DNA of 64,000 nt from CAIWHR01 sp963734085 (GCA_963734085.1 CAVTFT010000014.1:124001-188000); one strand, 5' to 3'. Shown: positions 7,699-18,213, counted from the first letter of the stretch. Translations and numbers: made by a program. The notes: a model not told the origin generated them from the letters alone.

Positions 7699-8514
7699 AT
7701 GCCGCAGACCGCGATGACTGCGAAACCCATGCCCGCGCCCGCCTCCGAGGCTTCGCAGACTTCGCCCCGTTCGCCGGCTGGCGCGACGGCTGCTTCCGTG
7801 ATCTCGATCCGCGATCTCAAGGTCCACTGCTCCACCTGCAGCATGCGCGAGCTGTGCCTGCCGATGGGGCTCGAACCCGAGGATCTGAAGCATGTCGATG
7901 CGGCGCTCGGTGCACGGATCAAGCTCCGGAAGGGTGAAACGCTCTACCGCGCCGGCGAATCGTTCACGGCGCTCTACGCAATCCGGATCGGCTCGCTCAA
8001 GACGACGGTGCTCGCCGAGGACGGCCGCGAGCAGGTGTCGGGCTATCACATGCTGGGCGACATCGTCGGTCTCGACGGCATCGGCACCGACCGTCACGGC
8101 TGCCAGGCCATTGCGCTCGAGGATACGGACGTCTGCGTGCTCCCCTTCGAGCGCATCGAGGACCTCGCGCGGAGCATCCCGCCGCTGCAACACAACCTGC
8201 ACCGGTTGCTGTCGAAGGAAATCGCGCGCGACCAGAACGCGATGCTGCTGCTCGGCAGCATGCGCGCCGAGGAACGGCTTGCCGTGTTCCTGCTCTCGCT
8301 CGCCGACCGCTACAAGCGCCGCGGCTATTCGTCGACCGAGTACGTCCTGCGGATGACGCGCGAGGAAATCGGCAGTTATCTCGGCCTCAAGCTCGAGACG
8401 GTGAGCCGTCTTTTCTCGCGGTTCCAGGAAGAGGGCCTGATCCAGGTCCAGGGTCGCGCGGTCAAGCTCCTCGATCCCACCGCGTTGAAGCAGATCGTCG
8501 GGCAGCGCGGCTGA
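7699..8514 (+). CDS. fnr: FNR-type oxygen-sensing transcriptional regulator
   Basis: CRP/FNR family regulator that binds a 4Fe-4S cluster and controls the shift to low-oxygen respiration. About 271 residues from the ATG at 7699; a GTG at 7678 is an in-frame alternative. The N-terminal cysteine cluster is CSTCSMRELC, and a further Cys lies in the cyclic-nucleotide-like beta-roll (GCQAIALEDTDVCVLP). The C-terminal helix-turn-helix is TREEIGSYLGLKLETVSRLF, with the E..SR recognition residues that read FNR boxes. It is adjacent to, and converges on, the ccoNOQP cluster, whose promoter regions also carry FNR boxes. Confidence 0.95.
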   Translation: MPQTAMTAKPMPAPASEASQTSPRSPAGATAASVISIRDLKVHCSTCSMRELCLPMGLEPEDLKHVDAALGARIKLRKGETLYRAGESFTALYAIRIGSLKTTVLAEDGREQVSGYHMLGDIVGLDGIGTDRHGCQAIALEDTDVCVLPFERIEDLARSIPPLQHNLHRLLSKEIARDQNAMLLLGSMRAEERLAVFLLSLADRYKRRGYSSTEYVLRMTREEIGSYLGLKLETVSRLFSRFQEEGLIQVQGRAVKLLDPTALKQIVGQRG

Positions 8515-8569
8515 GCTCGGGCGGCAGGCGGGCGCCTGCGCCGTCACCCGCGCACCATCCATCGCCGCA

Positions 8570-8911
8570 TCATCGCGAAGCGACCTCGCCCGGCCCGCAA
8601 CACGCCGCGGGATCGTCGCGCTTCGGGCAGCCTTCCGGCCGGTCCGGCGGATCGAGCGGGCACCGGTTCACCTCCCACGGCGAGCGCTCGAGGAACACGG
8701 TGAGCGCGGAGGACGCGACGCCGAGCCCCCAGAATCCGAAAAAGCCCATCGTGTAGATCGCCTGGCGCGACAGGTCGAGCGTCGCGCCGAAGAAGTGCAG
8801 GTCGAACGGATCGAACACGGTGAAAAAAAGCGCTTCGGCAATCGCCGCGACGAGAAACGACGGCCAGATCACCCACATCAGCCGCTGCGCGAGATTTCCG
8901 GTGGTCTCCAT
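8570..8911 (-). CDS. Small membrane protein at the end of the cbb3 cluster
   Basis: 113 residues from the ATG at 8911, which follows a strong AGGAGGTGA. Two to three hydrophobic segments: WVIWPSFLVAAIAEALFFTV, MGFFGFWGLGVASSALTVFL, and a short one around LHFFGATLDLS. The Cys-rich tail (NRCPLDPPDRPEGCPKRDDP, then ACCGPGE) could bind metal, which is inference. The position after ccoG-ccoH, 56 bases beyond ccoH and converging on fnr, suggests an oxidase-associated accessory protein. No named family recognised. Confidence 0.75.
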   Translation of the reverse strand: METTGNLAQRLMWVIWPSFLVAAIAEALFFTVFDPFDLHFFGATLDLSRQAIYTMGFFGFWGLGVASSALTVFLERSPWEVNRCPLDPPDRPEGCPKRDDPAACCGPGEVASR

Positions 8912-8967
8912 CGTCACCTCCTTCTGTCCCTGATCGCGTTTTTCGTCCGTCGACGCCGCGGCGGCTG

Positions 8968-9495
8968 TCAATCGACGGCGCGTGCGGCGCCGATCCTTAC
9001 TTCGGCGAGCTCGCCGTGGGTCATGGCGCTCGCGAGCCGCCACGTGCCCGTCTCGAGCGTGATCAGCCAGCGCCCCTGCACCGGCGCGGCGAACGTCCCG
9101 GTGTACGTCCCGTCGCGTCCCCGTTTCAGCGTCAGCACGTGGTCCTGTCCGGCGCGCGTCGGATGCGCGAGCGTCAGCGTCACGGCGGATGGCGCCGCGC
9201 CCTCGGCGAAGCCGCTCATGTCGAGCCGGACATCACCGTCCGGGCTGACACGCACGACGGCGCCCAGTCGCATCGCTTCGGCGCGCGCCGTGCGATCGAG
9301 CTCCTTGTTGATCATCAGGCCGCGCTTGTAATAGTCGTCGGCGATGACGCCGTCGTCGGTCGATGCGGCGATCCAGGCGGTGGCGAGCGCGGCCACGACG
9401 ACGATTGCGGGCCCGGCGATCAGGAGCCACGGCCAAAGTTGCCGGAACCACGGTTTGGGGTCTGCCGTCTGCGAGCGCATGGCGAGGTCGGTCAT
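8968..9495 (-). CDS. ccoH: Cytochrome cbb3 oxidase assembly protein CcoH (FixH family)
   Basis: 175 residues. A membrane anchor at about residues 20-43 (WPWLLIAGPAIVVVAALATA) is followed by the FixH signature with DDYYKRGLMINKELDRTARA, then a periplasmic beta-sandwich domain (VRLDMSGFAEG, VTLTLAHPTRAGQDH, GTFAAPVQGRWLITLETGTW). FixH/CcoH proteins are needed for stable assembly of cbb3 oxidase and interact with the assembly complex. The gene begins 9 bases after the ccoG stop, in the usual ccoNOQP-GH(I)S context. Confidence 0.92.
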   Translation of the reverse strand: MTDLAMRSQTADPKPWFRQLWPWLLIAGPAIVVVAALATAWIAASTDDGVIADDYYKRGLMINKELDRTARAEAMRLGAVVRVSPDGDVRLDMSGFAEGAAPSAVTLTLAHPTRAGQDHVLTLKRGRDGTYTGTFAAPVQGRWLITLETGTWRLASAMTHGELAEVRIGAARAVD

Positions 9496-9504
9496 GGTAG
9501 CGAG

Positions 9505-11004
<1,500 letters not shown>

Positions 11005-11125
11005 GGGAGGGGAATGGCGCGAGCGGAGTGCGATCGCACAAACAAATTTCGGGCGCCTGCGACGCGCCGGCCAGCGATGCGCACTGCGGCCACGGAAATT
11101 TCCATGCCCGTAGCGGAACCGTCCA

Positions 11126-12097
11126 TCACCTGGCGCCGGGCTTGTTCGACAGGCTCCAGACGTACGCGCCGACGAGATTGATCTGCGCCGGCTTGAGCTG
11201 GTCCTTGAAGCTCGGCATCGGCGTGTGCTCGGCGTTGCCGTCGAGGTGGCGGCCCTTGTTGATGCCCTCGGCGATCGTCGCTTCCGAGCTGCCGTAGAGC
11301 CAGATCTGGTCGGTGAGGTTCGGCGCGCCGACGGCCTGGTTGCCCTTGCCGTCCATGCCATGGCACGCGGCACAGTTCTGCTCGAACAGCGGCTTGCCGA
11401 GCTGCGCCTTGAGATTGTCGTGCGCGAGGCCCGACAGCGAGCGCACGTAGGCGGCGACGTTTTTCACGCCGTCCTCGCCGAGCGAAGGACCCAGCGCCGG
11501 CATGACGCCCATGCGGCCGCCGGTGATCGACGTGACGATCGTCGCCGGCTCGCCGCCGTAGAGCCAGTCCCTGTCGGTAAGGTTGGGAAAGCCGCGCGAG
11601 CCGCGGGCATCCGAGCCGTGACACGGCGCACAGTTGTTGAGAAAGATCCGCTCGCCCATCGCGCGACCTTGGTCGTCGGCGGCGATCGCGGACAGGTCCA
11701 TCTTCTCGTACTTGTCGTAGAGCGGCTTCAGCCGGGCGTCGGTCTCGGCGCGTTCTTTCGCCCATGCGCCGGTCGACGTCCACCCGAGCACCCCCTTCAC
11801 GCTGCCGAGACCCGGATACGCGATGAGATAACCGAGCGAAAACACGATGGTGATCCAGAAAAGCCACATCCACCACCGCGGCAGCGGGTTGTTGTACTCG
11901 GCAAGATCGCCGTCCCACGTGTGCCCCATCAGCTCGACCTGCTTTCCGCCCGGGCCGGCGGCGGTCGGCAGCGCAGGCGCTCCCGGCTTGACTTTCGCCT
12001 TGCTCGTGACCACGAGCAGCCACGCGCAATAACCGATCGAGACAAGCGTCGCGACGATGACGTACCAGCTCCAGAAACCCGATGTGAAATCGCTCAT
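11126..12097 (-). CDS. ccoP: cbb3-type cytochrome c oxidase subunit III, dihaem
   Basis: 323 residues. N-terminal membrane anchors (WYVIVATLVSIGYCAWLLVV and WMWLFWITIVFSLGYLIAYP) precede two class I cytochrome c domains with haem motifs CAPCHG at about residue 175 and CAACHG at about residue 260. Each is followed by a distal Met (MGVMPALG and HTPMPSF). The pattern ELMGHTWDGDLAEYNNPLPR is the CcoP signature. It accepts electrons from c-type cytochromes and passes them to CcoO/CcoN. The start overlaps the ccoQ stop by 4 bases, so translation is likely coupled. Confidence 0.97.
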   Translation of the reverse strand: MSDFTSGFWSWYVIVATLVSIGYCAWLLVVTSKAKVKPGAPALPTAAGPGGKQVELMGHTWDGDLAEYNNPLPRWWMWLFWITIVFSLGYLIAYPGLGSVKGVLGWTSTGAWAKERAETDARLKPLYDKYEKMDLSAIAADDQGRAMGERIFLNNCAPCHGSDARGSRGFPNLTDRDWLYGGEPATIVTSITGGRMGVMPALGPSLGEDGVKNVAAYVRSLSGLAHDNLKAQLGKPLFEQNCAACHGMDGKGNQAVGAPNLTDQIWLYGSSEATIAEGINKGRHLDGNAEHTPMPSFKDQLKPAQINLVGAYVWSLSNKPGAR

Positions 12098-12285
12098 GAC
12101 CCCCGCTCCGCACGATTGCCGATTCCGCGCACGCCGTCGCCGTCGTCAGGCAGCGCGAACGGCGCGTTCGCTGCCTCCGCGAAGGCGGCGTGGCGACGCC
12201 TGCTGTACGCCCACGCCACGATGCCCAGAAACGCGAGGAACGTGAGCACGGTCGCGACGCTACTGATCATGCTGTAGATGCTCAT
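12094..12285 (-). CDS. ccoQ: cbb3-type cytochrome oxidase subunit CcoQ
   Basis: 63 residues, the usual small subunit with a single membrane helix (VATVLTFLAFLGIVAWAYSR) and a charged tail. CcoQ stabilises the CcoP interaction with the CcoNO core. It lies between ccoO (3 bases upstream) and ccoP (overlapping). Confidence 0.93.
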   Translation of the reverse strand: MSIYSMISSVATVLTFLAFLGIVAWAYSRRRHAAFAEAANAPFALPDDGDGVRGIGNRAERGS

Positions 12286-12288
12286 CGC

Positions 12289-12903
12289 TCACCTCTCGTT
12301 CCGGAGCGCGAGGCCCATGTTCTGCAGATAGGCGACGAGCGCGTCCTGCTCGCTCTTGCCCTTGAGCTCGTCCGGCGCCTTGGCGATCTCGGCGTCGCTG
12401 TACGGCACGCCGACGCGGCGCAGCGCAGTCATCTTCGCCTGGATGCCGTCGGCGTCCGCGGCGCTCTTCGCGAGCCATGGATAGCCCGGCATGTTCGACT
12501 CGGGCACTACGTCGCGCGGATTGTTGAGATGCACGCGATGCCAGTCGTCCGAATAGCGGCCGCCGACCCGCGCGAGGTCCGGCCCGGTGCGCTTGCTGCC
12601 CCACTGGAACGGATGGTCGTAGACGAACTCGCCGGCGACCGAATAGTGGCCGTAGCGCTCGGTCTCGGCGCGGAACGGCCGGATCATCTGCGAATGGCAG
12701 TTGTAGCACCCTTCGCGCAGGTAGATGTCGCGGCCGGTCAGTTGCAGCGGCGTGTACGGCGTGATGCCCTTGACCGGCTCCGTCGTCGATTTCTGGAAAT
12801 AGAGCGGCACGATCTCGACCAGCCCGCCGACGCTCACCAGCAGGACGACGAACACGATCATCCAGCCGACGTTCTTCTCGATTGCTTCCTGATTGAGCTT
12901 CAT
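12289..12903 (-). CDS. ccoO: cbb3-type cytochrome c oxidase subunit II, monohaem
   Basis: 204 residues. An N-terminal anchor helix (WMIVFVVLLVSVGGLVEIVP) is followed by a cytochrome c domain. The haem motif YNCHSQ sits in REGCYNCHSQMIRPF (C-Y-N-C-H), with the downstream RVGGRYSDDWHRVHLNNPRD region that is diagnostic of CcoO, and the Met ligand probably in the VVPESNMPGYPWL loop. The gene is 10 bases downstream of ccoN in the ccoNOQP operon. Confidence 0.97.
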   Translation of the reverse strand: MKLNQEAIEKNVGWMIVFVVLLVSVGGLVEIVPLYFQKSTTEPVKGITPYTPLQLTGRDIYLREGCYNCHSQMIRPFRAETERYGHYSVAGEFVYDHPFQWGSKRTGPDLARVGGRYSDDWHRVHLNNPRDVVPESNMPGYPWLAKSAADADGIQAKMTALRRVGVPYSDAEIAKAPDELKGKSEQDALVAYLQNMGLALRNER

Positions 12904-12913
12904 CGTCCGCCCC

Positions 12914-14356
12914 TTACGCGTGCGCCGGTACGAGCGCCGGGATCGGTGCCTCGACCGCCTTGCCGCCCGCGACCGTCCGGATCACGTTCCACGCCATGAT
13001 CAGCATCCCGGCGAAGAACAGCGTCCCGCCGAGCAACCGGATGGCGTAGAACGGGTAGGTCGCCTTCACGCTTTCGACGAACGCGTAGGTGAGCGTGCCG
13101 TCGGCGTTGACCGCGCGCCACATCAGGCCCTGCATCACCCCGGCGATCCACATCGCCGCGATATAGAGGACGACGCCGATCGTCGCGATCCAGAAATGCA
13201 GCGTGATGAGCCGCACCGACCACATCTCGACCTTCCCGAACATGCGCGGGATCAGGTAATACATGCAGCCGATCGAAATGAAGGCCACCCAGCCGAGCGC
13301 GCCCGAATGCACGTGGCCGATCGTCCAGTCGGTGTAGTGCGACAGCGCGTTGACGGTCTTGATCGACATCATCGGTCCCTCGAACGTGCTCATCCCGTAG
13401 AAGGAGAGCGACACGATGAGGAACTTGAGGATCGGGTCGTCGCGCAGCTTGTGCCACGCGCCCGACAGCGTCATGATGCCGTTGATCATGCCGCCCCACG
13501 ACGGCGCGAGCAGGATCAGCGAAAAGAGCATCCCGAGCGACTGCGTCCAGTCGGGAAGCGCCGTGTAGTGCAGGTGGTGCGGACCCGCCCACATGTAGGT
13601 GAAGATCAGCGCCCAGAAGTGGACCACCGACAGCCGATACGAATAGATCGGCCGGCCCGCCTGCTTGGGCACGAAGTAATACATCATCCCGAGGAAGCCC
13701 GCGGTGAGGAAGAAACCCACGGCGTTGTGCCCGTACCACCACTGGACCATTGCGTCCTGGACGCCGGCGTAGGCCGAATACGACTTCATCGGCCAGAACG
13801 AGACGGGAATCTCCGCGCTGTTGACGAGGTGGAGCACCGCCACCGTCAGAATGTACGCGCCGAAGAACCAGTTGGCGACGTAGATGTGCGGCGTCTTGCG
13901 CAGCATGATCGTGCCGAAGAACACGACGGCGTAGGCGACCCACACCAGCGTGATCAGGATGTCGATCGGCCATTCGAGCTCGGCGTATTCCTTGCCTGAG
14001 GTGAAGCCCAGCGGCAATGTCACCGCAGCCAGCACGATGACCGCCTGCCAGCCCCAGAACGTGAACGACGCGAGCGCGCCCGAGAAGAGCCGCACCTGGC
14101 ACGTGCGCTGCACGACGTAATACGATGTCGCGAACAGCGCCGAGCCGCCGAAGGCGAAGATCACTGCGTTGGTGTGGAGCGGCCGCAGGCGACCGTAGGA
14201 CAGCCAGGGGATGTCGAAGTTGAGCTCGGGCCACAGGAGCTGGGCCGCGATGATCACGCCGACCAGCATGCCGACGATGCCCCAGACGACCGTCATGATC
14301 GAGAACTGGCGCACCACCTTGTAGTTGAACGTCGCCGCAGTGGCCGTGGCATTCAT
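12914..14356 (-). CDS. ccoN: cbb3-type cytochrome c oxidase subunit I (catalytic)
   Basis: 480 residues from the ATG at 14356 (MNATATAATFNYKVVRQFSI); an upstream in-frame ATG at 14488 would add a non-homologous N-terminus. Twelve hydrophobic segments are expected. Haem and copper ligands are visible in GRLRPLHTNAVIF, VQWWYGHNAVGFFLTAGFLG with the cross-linked Tyr region of C-type oxidases, MWAGPHHLHYTALPDW, and WTIGHVHSGALGWVAFISIG. This high-affinity proton-pumping oxidase reduces O2 at micromolar or lower levels. An FNR box about 170 bp upstream, inside ccoS, fits low-oxygen induction. Confidence 0.98.
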   Translation of the reverse strand: MNATATAATFNYKVVRQFSIMTVVWGIVGMLVGVIIAAQLLWPELNFDIPWLSYGRLRPLHTNAVIFAFGGSALFATSYYVVQRTCQVRLFSGALASFTFWGWQAVIVLAAVTLPLGFTSGKEYAELEWPIDILITLVWVAYAVVFFGTIMLRKTPHIYVANWFFGAYILTVAVLHLVNSAEIPVSFWPMKSYSAYAGVQDAMVQWWYGHNAVGFFLTAGFLGMMYYFVPKQAGRPIYSYRLSVVHFWALIFTYMWAGPHHLHYTALPDWTQSLGMLFSLILLAPSWGGMINGIMTLSGAWHKLRDDPILKFLIVSLSFYGMSTFEGPMMSIKTVNALSHYTDWTIGHVHSGALGWVAFISIGCMYYLIPRMFGKVEMWSVRLITLHFWIATIGVVLYIAAMWIAGVMQGLMWRAVNADGTLTYAFVESVKATYPFYAIRLLGGTLFFAGMLIMAWNVIRTVAGGKAVEAPIPALVPAHA

Positions 14357-14498
14357 CGTTTCCGCTCCTAAAATCCCCGCGCAACCTACGCGTACGTACC
14401 GCCGGCGCGACCACGAATCGCGATGCACCGGCGGTTGCCTCTTGCCTGCCGAAATCCGTGCGGGACCGGCATCCCTGACGAGAATCAAGGCGGGAATG

Positions 14499-14726
14499 CT
14501 ACCGGCGGCCCTGCTCGTCGGGCTTGATCGAAGTCAAACTGCCCTGCGACATGGAGCGAGCGTCCTCGTGCGGAATCACGTCGCTCGTGTCGTCGTCGGC
14601 GAGGATCCGATGCGCGGGACCTTCGAGATCGTCGAACTGACCGCTTTTCACCGACCACCAGAAGCCCGCACCGATGAGGAGCGCCAGCACGACCGACAAC
14701 GGGATCAGCAGGACGAGGATCTCCAT
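14499..14726 (-). CDS. ccoS: cbb3-type cytochrome oxidase assembly protein CcoS
   Basis: 75 residues: one membrane helix (MEILVLLIPLSVVLALLIGA) followed by the typical GFWWSVKSGQFDDLEGPAHR signature, with an extended C-terminal tail ending SMSQGSLTSIKPDEQGRR. CcoS is required to insert the haem and copper cofactors into the oxidase. It lies 10 bases after the end of ccoI. The codons for SLTSIKP contain the FNR-type box that should control the downstream ccoN promoter. Confidence 0.93.
   Translation of the reverse strand: MEILVLLIPLSVVLALLIGAGFWWSVKSGQFDDLEGPAHRILADDDTSDVIPHEDARSMSQGSLTSIKPDEQGRR
14524..14537. promoter_or_regulatory. FNR-type box upstream of ccoNOQP, inside ccoS
   Basis: TTGATCGAAGTCAA on the plus strand, the same near-palindrome as at 7655. 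It is centred about 175 bp upstream of the ccoN ATG, within the last codons of ccoS, so an internal FNR-dependent promoter for ccoNOQPGH is likely. Confidence 0.7.
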
Positions 14727-14736
14727 GCGGATTCCG

Positions 14737-17409
14737 TCATATGCGCGCGGCATCATGCACGTCGACCGAGCACACGGCGGGCGCGGGAACCGCGCGCTTG
14801 TCGAATCCCGCGATCCGCGCGACGCGCAATGCATTGGCGACGACGACGAGCGACGACATCGACATCCCGAGCGCCGCGGCGAGCGGTGTCACAAAGCCGA
14901 GCGCTGCCGCGGGAATGGCGATCGCGTTGTAAGCGAACGCCCAGCCCAGGTTCTCGCGGACGACGCGCATCGTCCGGCGTGCGTGCACGATGGCCTCGGC
15001 GATCCGCGGCAAATCGTCGCACAGCACCACGACATCGGCAGTCCACTGCGCGAGCGGCGTCGCGCTGCCGAGGGTCACCGACACCTGCGCCTGCGCGAGC
15101 GAGGGCGCGTCGTTGATGCCGTCGCCGACCATCGCAACGACGGCGCCTTGTGCCTGCAGCGCCGCCACGGCGGTGCGCTTGTCCTCGGGCAGCGCATCGC
15201 CGCGCGCATGGTCGATGCCGAGCGCAGCCGCGAGCGCCGCGACCGTTTCGGCACGATCGCCCGACAGCAGCATCGGCACGACGCCGCGCGCGCGGAGCAG
15301 CTCGACGAGACGCTTCGCGCCGGGGCGAACCGCATCGCCGAGCGCGAACAGCGCGAGTGAGCCCTGGTCGTCGCCGAGCGCGACTTGCGTGGCGGCGGCA
15401 TCGACGTGCGCGGTGATTGCAAGGCGCGAGCGCCCCGCCAGGGCCGCGACGAAGTCCGGCCGTCCGAGCCGCACGATCCGGCCGGCGACCACGCCCTCGA
15501 CGCCACGACCCGGCACCGTTCGCAACTGGTCGACACGAGGCAGCTCGAATCCGGCGCCGGCGGTGCGAATGTGTGCCCCCACGCTTGCGGCTGCCGCCGC
15601 TGCGCTGCCCCCCGCGGCAGACCGCAGCTGCGCGGTCTCGGGCGGCCCAGCGGCGCGAAAGGCGCGCGCAAGCGGATGCTCCGACTGCGCTTCGAGCGCT
15701 GCGGCGAGTGCGAGAGCCTGCTCGCGCGTCGTGCGGCCGTGCAGCGTGACGCCCTGCAGCGTGATGCGGCCCTGCGTCAGCGTCCCGGTCTTGTCGAACA
15801 CCACGTGCGTCGCGCGCGCGAGCGTCTCCAGCGCATCCGCGCGTGCGACGACGACCTGCCGCCGCGCGAGCGCACCGGCGGCCGCAGCGAGCGCCGCCGG
15901 CGTCGCGAGCGACAGCGCGCACGGACAGGACACGACCAGCACGGCAAAGGTCACCGCCAGCGCGCGCGAAGGCTCGTGCAGCCACCAGGCCACCGCGATG
16001 ACGGCGGCCAGGAGCAGCAGTGTACCGACGAACCACGTGGCCACGCGATCGGCGACGCGCGCAACGCGCGGCCGCTCGCTCGCGGCGCGCTCGACCAGCC
16101 GCAAGACCGCGGCGAGCCGCGTCGCCTCGCCCGCGGCGCGCACGCGAACGACAAGCGCGCCGTCGCGCGCGACGCTCCCCGCGAGCACCGAAGCGCCGGG
16201 CCCGACGGTACGCGGACGCGATTCGCCGGTCAGCACCGCTTCCTCGACGCCGCCCCGCCCTTCGACGATGTCGCCGTCCGCGGGAATCGTTCCTCCGGGA
16301 CGCACGAGCACGACGTCGCCCTCAGCGAGCGATGCGGCGCCGACGGTCTCGACATCGCGCAGCTCCGGCCACGCGACGAGACGCTCGGCGGTCGCCGGCC
16401 GCGCCCGCGCCACCGCCTCGACCGCATCGCCTGCACGCTTTCGCGCGATCAGCTCGATGTAGCGCGCGAGGAGCAGCAGCGCGATGAACATCGTCACCGA
16501 ATCGTAGTAGACGATGCCTCCGCCGTGGATAGTCGCCCATGTGCTCGCGCCGAACGCTGCCGCGAGCCCGAGGGCGACCGGCACGTCCATCCCCGGGCGC
16601 CTGATCCGGAGATCGCGAAAGGCGCCGCGGAAAAACGGTGCCGCCGAATAAAGGATCGCCGGCAGCGTCAGCGTGAGGCTCGCCCACTCGAGCAGGAGGC
16701 GGTGCAGCGGCTCGACACCCTCGATCGAGATGTAGGTCGGCACCGCGAACATCATCACCTGCATCATCGCGAGCAGCGCCACGGCGAGGCGCAGGAGCAT
16801 GCCCCGCGACTCGCGCTGCACGAGGTCCTCGCGCCGCGCCGGGTCGTAAGGGTACGCGTGATAGCCGATCACGACGATCGCGCGCAGGAGCTGCGAGAGC
16901 CTCGCGACCGCGGGATCCCAGACGACGCGGGCGCGCCGGGTCGCGAAGTTGACGCTCGCCTGGACGACGCCCGGCTGGCGCGAGAGCCACGTCTCGATCA
17001 GCCAGATGCACGCGCCGCAGTGAATGCCTTCGAGCAGCAGCGACACCTCGCAATGACCGCCGGGCGCCGTGCGGACGAGGCCGCCCTGCCCTGCCGCGTC
17101 GTCCCACTGCGACCATTCGTCGTCAGCATCCTCACGCGAAGGTCCCGGGCGATCCGCGGGAGCGCTGCGGCGGTCGTAGAACGCGTCGAGCCCGGCGACT
17201 TCGATCGTCTGCGCGATGGCGCGACAGCCCGCGCAGCAGAACGCGCGCGGCGCGCCGTGGAGCACCGCGGTCCAGCGCGGAGGCTCGGGATTGGGTGTCC
17301 CGCAATGGTAGCAGCGACCGTCATCGGGCGTCATCGCCGCTGCGGCCGTTGCCGTTCCGTGCGACGGACTCGGCGCGGACGCTTCGGCAGGGGCGGGTTC
17401 ACTGCGCAT
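14737..17409 (-). CDS. ccoI: Copper-transporting P-type ATPase CcoI (FixI)
   Basis: P1B-type ATPase that exports Cu(I) for the cbb3 oxidase active site. About 890 residues from the ATG at 17409; an ATG at about 17334 (MTPDDGRCYHCG) and one at 17484 are alternatives. The N-terminal CYHCGTP and FCCAGCRAIAQT zinc-ribbon-like segment is the CcoI-specific domain. It is followed by an HMA-type site (GIHCGACIWLIETWLS), the CPC membrane motif in VSCPCALSLATPAALAAA, the phosphorylation site DKTGTLTQG and the GDGINDAPSLAQA hinge. Oddity: repeat A is inserted in frame at 15571-15656, between LARAFR and the RTVPGRGVEG loop, adding an Ala-rich stretch near SAAGGSAAAAAASVGAH. Confidence 0.96.
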   Translation of the reverse strand: MRSEPAPAEASAPSPSHGTATAAAAMTPDDGRCYHCGTPNPEPPRWTAVLHGAPRAFCCAGCRAIAQTIEVAGLDAFYDRRSAPADRPGPSREDADDEWSQWDDAAGQGGLVRTAPGGHCEVSLLLEGIHCGACIWLIETWLSRQPGVVQASVNFATRRARVVWDPAVARLSQLLRAIVVIGYHAYPYDPARREDLVQRESRGMLLRLAVALLAMMQVMMFAVPTYISIEGVEPLHRLLLEWASLTLTLPAILYSAAPFFRGAFRDLRIRRPGMDVPVALGLAAAFGASTWATIHGGGIVYYDSVTMFIALLLLARYIELIARKRAGDAVEAVARARPATAERLVAWPELRDVETVGAASLAEGDVVLVRPGGTIPADGDIVEGRGGVEEAVLTGESRPRTVGPGASVLAGSVARDGALVVRVRAAGEATRLAAVLRLVERAASERPRVARVADRVATWFVGTLLLLAAVIAVAWWLHEPSRALAVTFAVLVVSCPCALSLATPAALAAAAGALARRQVVVARADALETLARATHVVFDKTGTLTQGRITLQGVTLHGRTTREQALALAAALEAQSEHPLARAFRAAGPPETAQLRSAAGGSAAAAAASVGAHIRTAGAGFELPRVDQLRTVPGRGVEGVVAGRIVRLGRPDFVAALAGRSRLAITAHVDAAATQVALGDDQGSLALFALGDAVRPGAKRLVELLRARGVVPMLLSGDRAETVAALAAALGIDHARGDALPEDKRTAVAALQAQGAVVAMVGDGINDAPSLAQAQVSVTLGSATPLAQWTADVVVLCDDLPRIAEAIVHARRTMRVVRENLGWAFAYNAIAIPAAALGFVTPLAAALGMSMSSLVVVANALRVARIAGFDKRAVPAPAVCSVDVHDAARI
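15571..15656 (-). repeat. Dispersed repeat A, copy 2, in frame inside ccoI
   Basis: On the reverse strand this reads GCCGCTGGGCCGCC and so on, ending AGCCGCAAGCGTGGGGGCAC. It matches the copies at 1784 and 18247 almost base for base over about 80 bp. Here it is translated as part of CcoI, as an Ala-rich insertion in the cytoplasmic nucleotide-binding region. Its length keeps the reading frame. Confidence 0.8.
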
Positions 17410-17483
17410 CCGGCGGAATCTAAGGTGACGGGCATATCGGGTCAATCGCGGCGTGCCCTGCGCTTGATCGCGCGCAAAGGCCA

Positions 17484-17497
17484 TTGATTTCGGTCAA
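17484..17497. promoter_or_regulatory. FNR-type box between ccoI and uspA
   Basis: TTGATTTCGGTCAA, one mismatch to TTGAT-N4-ATCAA. It is centred in the divergent ccoI/uspA region, 58 bp from the uspA ATG and about 75 bp from the proposed ccoI start, and could serve both genes. Confidence 0.7.
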
Positions 17498-17555
17498 CGC
17501 GGGAGCGAAGATGGAAGCCGAAAATGAACGTGATACCCCCACTCCAGGAGCGGAG

Positions 17556-17999
17556 ATGTACAAGAATCTGCTGGTCGCAACGGATGGCTCGAAGCTCTCT
17601 GACAAGGCATTGACTCACGCCATCGGCCTCGCCCAGGCCGTCGGCGCGAAGCTGACGGCGTTCTATGCGGCGCCCGATTACCCGATGCCTGCCTACGCCG
17701 ACGGCGTCGTCTACGAACCGGTGACCCGCCGGGAATATGCAAAGCTCGCCGCCGAGGACGCGCAGAAGATCCTCGACGGCGTCGCGGCCAAGGCGACCGC
17801 GGCGGGCGTCGAATGCAAGACGACGTATTCGATCGCGCCCGCGCCGTGGGAAGCGATCCTCGCCGCGGCGAAGAAGCACAAATGCGACGGCATCGTGATG
17901 GCGTCGCACGGCCGGCGCGGCGTGTCGGCGCTGCTGCTCGGCAGCGAGACGCAGAAGGTGCTGACGCACACGAAGCTGCCGGTGATCGTCGTACGGTAG
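17556..17999 (+). CDS. Universal stress protein, UspA family
   Basis: 147 residues from the ATG at 17556, preceded by GGAGCGGAG at 17548-17555. It starts MYKNLLVATDGSKLSDKALT, with an ATP-binding-type alpha/beta fold. The C-terminal nucleotide loop is SHGRRGVSALLLGSETQKVL followed by LPVIVVR, matching the G-2x-G-9x-G-(S/T) motif of ATP-binding Usp proteins. Usp genes beside cbb3 oxidase and FNR boxes are commonly induced under low oxygen. Divergent from ccoI, with the shared FNR box at 17484. Confidence 0.93.
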   Translation: MYKNLLVATDGSKLSDKALTHAIGLAQAVGAKLTAFYAAPDYPMPAYADGVVYEPVTRREYAKLAAEDAQKILDGVAAKATAAGVECKTTYSIAPAPWEAILAAAKKHKCDGIVMASHGRRGVSALLLGSETQKVLTHTKLPVIVVR

Positions 18000-18072
18000 C
18001 GGCCATTCCCGGCGGCCCGCGGGCAGCTCGAGCGCGGGCTTCCGGTACACGCGGGACGTCATCGCCCCGCCT

Positions 18073-18102
18073 GCCGAGGGCGCCCAAAACGGCGCTCTCG
18101 GC
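18073..18102. terminator. Likely intrinsic terminator downstream of uspA
   Basis: Inverted repeat GCCGAGGGCGCC / GGCGCTCTCGGC with a 6-base loop (CAAAAC) and one G-T pair, followed by TTGTTGT. It lies 73 bp beyond the uspA stop, before the proS promoter region. The T tract is interrupted, so termination may be partial. Confidence 0.6.
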
Positions 18103-18213
18103 TTGTTGTCGGCGTCTGCGACCCCTCGCGTATGGACGATGCGCCGGGACCAACGGCCGACGGCTCAATCACGCGGCGACGCGTCCTTCGGCGGGGGAAT
18201 ATCGCGTTCGCGG

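Noticed and set aside
12900..14414. 504-residue reverse frame parallel to ccoN
   Set aside because: Shifted reading of ccoN; the ccoN frame has the haem ligands and correct length.
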